Assembly (NCBI RefSeq): GCF_004193775.1
Contig: NC_041011.1
Coordinates: 44,275,167-44,339,166, forward strand
Origin: Glycine soja
Taxonomy: Eukaryota; Streptophyta; Magnoliopsida; Fabales; Fabaceae
DNA: 64,000 bases
Reading direction: 5' to 3'
The translations under genes and the position numbers were made by a program. Under the pieces are notes generated by a model. That model ran no database searches and was not told the DNA's origin. It worked only from the letters and a program-made list of their open reading frames with translations. Below are positions 58,815-64,000 of this stretch, one piece after another. The stretch's first letter is position 1, and each line of letters begins with the position of its first letter.

Positions 58815-61663
58815 TCACAATTCTTGTATGTTGAAATTAATTTGTTTGTCAACTAACTCTAGGATGCCATTGTCTCCACCTAATGCCACACCTCCACTTT
58901 CATCTTCAATGGCTAGGTTCAGATCCAAAGAGAGGCTAGAACTTTCATCATCCACAGTGATCTCTTTCCCTTTGTTTTCAGCACATGGTGATTTTCTCAA
59001 CTTTGGTGAAGAGAAGCTTTCGCAACTGAAAATGACAATGGCATCCTTGAGAGGAACAGATTCACCACTAGGGAGTGTTATGCTTCCACTTTGAATTGCT
59101 TGCTTTACACCCTTTTGAGAGAAGTAATCAACTTGATCCAAGTCTTCCAAGAAGAACACCCTATGAGGGTTCTCATTCACTGCTTCCCCGAATCTTTGAA
59201 CATAACTGCTTTTCAACTCTTCTCTTGGCCTCTTCCTTTTGGATTTTTCATCAGTGGAATCATGATCATCTTCTGGGGAAGAGAAATTGCTCATGCCAAT
59301 TGAGACAAAGTTGCTATAAGAGCCAAAAACAACTTTAGCTAGCTCCCTTGAGATGCTCTCTTTGGCTTGGGAATTCACACCAAGAAAGAACATCCAAGTT
59401 TCTTGATTTTCTTCTCTGTTCATCAAGTGGTTTAATCCTCTTTTTCTCATTCCTGATCTACAATGAAGGACAGTACTTGCAATCTCTGGAACAATAACAT
59501 CTTTATGCTGTGGAATCTTTTTCTCCAAAGCATCACACAGAATCTTATGATTCTCAGCATTAGGTTCCTTGAACATTTGAGTGCTTTCCAAACCATCCAC
59601 TGCTTCACTTGAAGAAGCCGAGTTGGGGCTAGAGTTTGGATTTGACAGAAGATCTGGTTTAGGGACATCTCTATCTGGCATGAACATTATAAAGTTGCTA
59701 TCATAGCCATCATCATCATCATCACCAGTTTCAGTGTATAACTCACATTCTTTTGGTGACTTTTCTGATTCAGAAATGATTGGCCAATTTAGGTGGCTGT
59801 GATGAAAGTTGGACTTTCTTTCATTTGAGGAAACAGAAGTGGGAGATGAAGGGGATGATGAAACAAAGAAAACAGCTGGTTTCTCAATAATGGAAGGGTG
59901 TCGTCTGTGTATTGAATTGCATAAGGAATTCCATTTCTTGCACAGATACTCAAGCCTTGAACTTTCCTGTTTAAGAAAGAAGAAAAAATAATCAGAAATG
60001 TTACAAATAATTTTTAATATAGATATTTTTTTATATTTTTTTTAGTCAAATGTGACTATTAGTATACAAACCTGATCTTCCATTATGTCACTTCTCTCTT
60101 CCTTACAATTTTGAAGCCACGTTGGCAAGCTACTAGCAGTGCAAACTTTCTTACTTATACAGTTAGTTATGCTCTGAGCTTCTTTTTCAAAATTTATCAA
60201 GCAATCCCTGCAGCAAGTTAGATGGTTTCTGACTCCTGTTCTATCTTCAAAAGCCACATCCTTGAAAAACACCTTGCTTCTCTCTTGAGCTTGAAAATCA
60301 CTGAAAAATGTGACCCAACAGAGAAGTTAAGTTACAACAAAGCACACAATAGGACAAGGAAAGAGAGAAATTTGAAAAGCATAAAAAAATTCTAAACCAG
60401 ACTAATAATTAAGTAAATATAGAAGAATAACTAATTAATTAATTACCTGTGAAAATTTAAACTTAGGCTGAGGCTGCCAACAGGAATTGTGAAGGGGTGA
60501 AGCTCCCAAATAGCTTCTAGGGATGGGTGACATATTTTACACTTCATGTATGCCTTAAAAGTTGCAATCCCCATAAGCCACAGTCTACTAGACTCCCCAC
60601 TACCACATACCAATTTTTTAAGCTCCATGACCATTTGCTCTATAGAACAGTAGTAGTTTCTTTTTTGCTCACAAAAATTAGCCCAGAACTCAAACAACCA
60701 TTTTAGATCACCCAAGTAAAGAACAACCCCTCTTCCCACATAGCTCTTCACAAGGTTTCTAATCTCCATAAGCTTCTGTTCAACTTCCTCCTTGCTAATG
60801 TTTCTGAAGCACATGAGAGGAAGGCTCACAAATTGCACATACCTTAAGTCCCCAGGAACATTCCCTACCTCAAACCTCTCCATCACTTCCCTAGCTACTC
60901 CCTCAGCATTGGCCACACCCTCCCCTACAATAACTGTGTTTTTTCTCCTCACCAACTCACTCAGCACACTAGTTACATCATCATTGTTAACATGGTCTAA
61001 ATTAGGCTTCATGAAGGAGCCACCAGCAACTTGACCAAAAGGTCCAGATGATGGAGACACATTATTACTACCACCAAGAACAACATGATGGGGCTTAGTG
61101 ATATTTTCTTTGGCATGGCTCCTATCAGAAGAAGCCTTCTGTGAACAAACTTCCATTGAAACAGCTTGTTCAACCCTTGTTTTCACAAGGGTGCTAGAGA
61201 AACCAGCTTCTCTCATGACCCTACTAACACTAGGGTCATCAAGGATTGAAATCACGAGCTGCTCCACCTCGATCTTCAAGGCAAGAATATGCTGCTGCTG
61301 GTTCTCAATAGAACCACGGCGTTGGTGAGCCTGAGCACGTTTGAAGGCTGCAACCAAGGCATTGGAGAGTGAAGGGGTGGAATATTGAGGAGCCAGAAGA
61401 GGGCTTGAAGTGGAAGCTGGTAAACGGTTGAGTGCAACGTTGAAACAAAGCTCAAGAGCCTTGCACTGAAGAGGGTGAGAGTGACACTGAAGACAAGCCT
61501 TACGAAGAAGGCCTGTGGAAGTTGCAAGCATGGCACTTGCAACATGAAGAGGTGTCACTTGCGCATGGCCTCTTCTTGTTGCAAGATTCACAGCTTGCTT
61601 GACAACAGTTGTAGCTTCAGGTGTAAGAGCCTGAAGCTGTATGCTACAAATACCTCCTCTCAT
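58815..61663 (-). CDS. SMXL3: SMAX1-like repressor, SMXL3/4/5 clade (ClpB-like)
   Basis: Three exons, 60447-61663, 60072-60300 and 58815-59966, encode 865 residues; three exons are usual for this family. The N-terminal double Clp-N domain (about residues 11-45 and 98-155) contains RRGHAQVTPLHVASAML, HPLQCKALELCFNVALNRLP and SILDDPSVSRVMREAGF. Two ATPase-like modules follow, both with poor Walker A motifs (VIVGEGVANAEGV near 245, FLGVNSQAKES near 675) and a Walker B-like VFFLEDLDQVD near 752. An EAR repression motif LDLNL is at 829-833. There is no RGKT degron, the loop that lets MAX2/D14 or KAI2 destroy SMAX1 and SMXL2/6/7/8, which places it with the stable SMXL3/4/5 group acting in nuclei during early phloem formation. 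N-terminal wording is nearest SMXL3. The ATG at 61663 follows upstream frame codons lacking another ATG. Confidence 0.92.
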
Positions 61664-61783
61664 TTTTCTCAACTAGTAACAATAACTCACACTCACACGG
61701 TTATATGTATAGAACAAACTACAAAGGTTTAAACTTAAGAGTTAGATAAGAGTTTAATGGAGTTTTGGATCAATATAATGAGG

Positions 61784-61792
61784 TTAACTCAT
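61784..61792 (-). promoter_or_regulatory. Two-codon upstream ORF in the SMXL leader
   Basis: On the minus strand ATG AGT TAA lies about 120 nt upstream of the SMXL start. It appears to be the only ATG between the main start and the candidate TATA box. Minimal upstream ORFs can reduce translation; here this is only a possibility. Confidence 0.3.
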
Positions 61793-61976
61793 TTGGTTTG
61801 AAAGCAAAAGGGTTATCGATCTATGCTATGGTGGCTTAGCTAGGAGGTAGGATATGGAGATAGATATATCGATCTGTATGGTGGTTTATACTTTGTTTGG
61901 TACACTTATAGCAAGGGTCTGCAAGATAGATATTGTGAGGGTTTTGTGCCTTTCTTGTCAGTGAGGGAAATTTTGG

Positions 61977-61987
61977 CTTTTTATATG
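61977..61987 (-). promoter_or_regulatory. Candidate TATA box of the SMXL gene
   Basis: CATATAAAAAG on the minus strand, with CCAATCC about 15 bp further upstream, lies roughly 315 bp before the ATG. The leader would be about 280 nt. Motif and position only. Confidence 0.4.
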
Positions 61988-63915
61988 AAAGTGGATTGGC
62001 TGTGATATGCACAACTTTCTCTTTCTCTCTCTTTGTTTGTTGTACAATGTAAAGCTGAAGTGGGATTATGAAAAGCTAGAGCTCAATATTGTGGGAAGTG
62101 TAAAATAAGTGGCAAAGTGAGAACAAGCTTTAAACACTAAGGAATGGAATAAATGACTTTTGTTAAGAATAAGCTGAAACTGAAGGGGAAGAGAGAGAAA
62201 AAGAGAGTGAGGACTGTCTGTCTGGTTGAATGGACAGAGGGAACAGTGGTGGTGGGCTTTAGTTAGCTTTTATCTTTTCTCGAGGAGAAGAGGGAATAAT
62301 GCCTTGAATGATTGATGGAATAATCGCAACCTCCAAATGAAAACAGATTGCATGAAAACCAATGTTGGTTTGGTGCTAAATATGACACTTTGTCTCTCTT
62401 CTAACTTCTAATTCGCTCCTCCCCCAAAAAGTTGGCTTTCCTCACCACCGTTTTAATGAGTCTAAATCATGGTTTTCTGTTGCCTGACACATTTTGAGAA
62501 ATAAGATAACAACATCATACATACAGTATTATACAACAATAATTCATGTACATTTCTGAATTATTATTTGAGGATTTTTAATCAGAGATTCAATTAGAAA
62601 AAATATTAAAATTAAGAATTTAATTTGAAAAAATTAGTTTAAGGATAACGGTATAATCATTAAACTCATAATTAAATATTCTTAACAAATTTAAGAATTT
62701 CACTATTTTTTATGAAGTTCAAGAACTTACTCTATTAACCTGAAATATATTACATGCAATTGGTTATTAGGAATTTAGAACTTTGAAGGGAAGATAATAA
62801 GAAAATGATTTTTTTTTATTTCAAAGTATTTTCATTCGGCCTTTTGAATCAATTATGAAATTAATCTTTAATTGAAACTTAATAAAACTTAAAGTTTATC
62901 ATCTCTTTTCAAAATATATTTTGTGGGTATCGAACTCAATTATTTCTTCATAAATTCAGCATATATTATCAACTCAATTACACTCATTGTATATAAGACT
63001 AAAATGATACTACCTTTGTGTCTTAAATCAAAGCAGCAACAAAAAATTAAGTGCATGAATAGTAATAGTTTTTTCATATATAAAAAAGAAAATAAAGTAC
63101 TCCAAATTTAACCAATTAATCCATTTTATAGTTATAACATGGTGGTCTTGATGTAATTAAAGGTCGACGGAAAATAATAAACAATTTTTATTCATTTTTA
63201 TATTAGATTTTACTATCTCAATTTAAATTTATGTTCTTTTTAATTTTTATCTTAACTATTTGAGTTTATGCCTAAATTATCATTTCTATAACATAAATTT
63301 ATGTTTTCTCTATGTATTTTTTGGTCTAGACTAGACCAAAGAGGACTAAGACCACAGTGGATAATGAACTTTTCCTGTGTAAGTATTTAATGTAATTGCA
63401 AAAGGAAAATAAATTTTAAGGTCGTATAATCTAAACAATGAGAAATGTCACCCCATCCCATTGTGATAATATCCGCGTAGATTGCATTAGCTCCAAGGCT
63501 CATTTGAGTCATTCCACATCCACAATCCAATATTCATTATATATGCTTGAATTAATTTATTTAAAAAATTAAAAATTTCTTAAAATATTTTTGAAGCAAA
63601 GTAATTTTTATTAAAAAAATTAAAACAAAGACGTACTAAATTTATTCAAATAACACAGTAAAGGATTGAAAAAAAAAACTTCATAAAGCCTGTTTTGCAC
63701 TAATATGAGGACAACCAAAAATTTGTAAGAAAAAAAACGGCTAAAAAAATGGAAAGAGAGAAGCTTAAGCCCAAATACCAAAAAGGCAAAGTTGGAGTGC
63801 ATTATTATGTAGAAGGATAGACAGAGAGTGGCTTGAGTCCAAAACACTTTCAACTGTGCCAATATAATCAATTATTGGGCTTTGGCTTCCTCTCACATAC
63901 TTTAGAGGGTGCGTC

Positions 63916-63916
<1 letters not shown>
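61988..63916. other. SMXL upstream region and intergenic DNA
   Basis: Near 62010-62035 there is a CT-rich run (TTCTCTTTCTCTCTCTTTG), and at 62180-62210 a GA-rich run, both common in plant promoters. No other gene is recognised; short frames such as 62923-63111 and 63620-63871 lack domains. Confidence 0.5.

Positions 63917-63984
<68 letters not shown>
63917..63984. repeat. (TA)n microsatellite
   Basis: Long uninterrupted TA dinucleotide tract close to the window end. Confidence 0.95.
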
Positions 63985-63988
<4 letters not shown>

Positions 63989-64000
63989 AAAATTTAAGAA

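Overview
This is nuclear DNA from a flowering plant, most likely a legume close to soybean. It is strongly AT-rich and has GT-AG introns. Its genes belong to plant families (ATL RING-H2, PEPR-type LRR kinase, EXO70A1, SMXL), and its introns hold plant SINE, LINE and MITE relics. There are no bacterial operons, CRISPR arrays or phage genes. Species and chromosome cannot be proven from sequence alone.

Layout. At 0.8-1.2 kb (minus) is an ATL RING-H2 ubiquitin ligase. At 3.1-6.7 kb (minus) is the seven-exon ESCRT gene VPS60, with an Au-type SINE in an intron. At 7-11 kb is intergenic DNA with a 50-bp tandem repeat, a perfect 80-bp palindrome and an 80-bp tandem duplication. At 11.3-14.6 kb (plus) is a two-exon PEPR-like LRR receptor kinase whose last codons look frameshifted. 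At 15.9-17.4 kb (plus) is an intronless GT4 glycosyltransferase. At 20.6-23.2 kb are a tandem repeat array, a decayed gene copy and the poly(A) end of a LINE. At 23.7-26.6 kb (minus) is a six-exon plastid Nudix hydrolase (NUDT26/27 type). At 27.5-28.2 kb is a GT-rich minisatellite. At 29.3-31.3 kb (plus) is an unrecognised small gene, with decayed relatives at 22.7 and 44.0 kb. At 32.8-41.3 kb (plus) is the twelve-exon EXO70A1, with LINE relics in introns 2 and 11 and a MITE in intron 4. At 45.1-48.2 kb (plus) is a seven-exon NTF2-like gene. At 48-58.8 kb is a gene-poor stretch with an old non-coding duplication. At 58.8-61.7 kb (minus) is a three-exon SMXL3/4/5-type repressor. The rest is intergenic.

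The genes are independent plant loci, not one pathway. VPS60 and EXO70A1 both act in membrane trafficking. PEPR and ATL proteins are commonly linked to defence signalling, and SMXL3/4/5 to phloem development. Most exon boundaries were placed by hand from reading-frame continuity, GT-AG sites and family resemblance. The most unusual signals are the three-copy unrecognised gene family with shared upstream repeats, an exact 100-bp triplication of the reverse-transcriptase active-site region inside EXO70A1 intron 2, the 80-bp perfect palindrome, and two protein C-termini that differ from their families. No clearly new multi-gene system was found.
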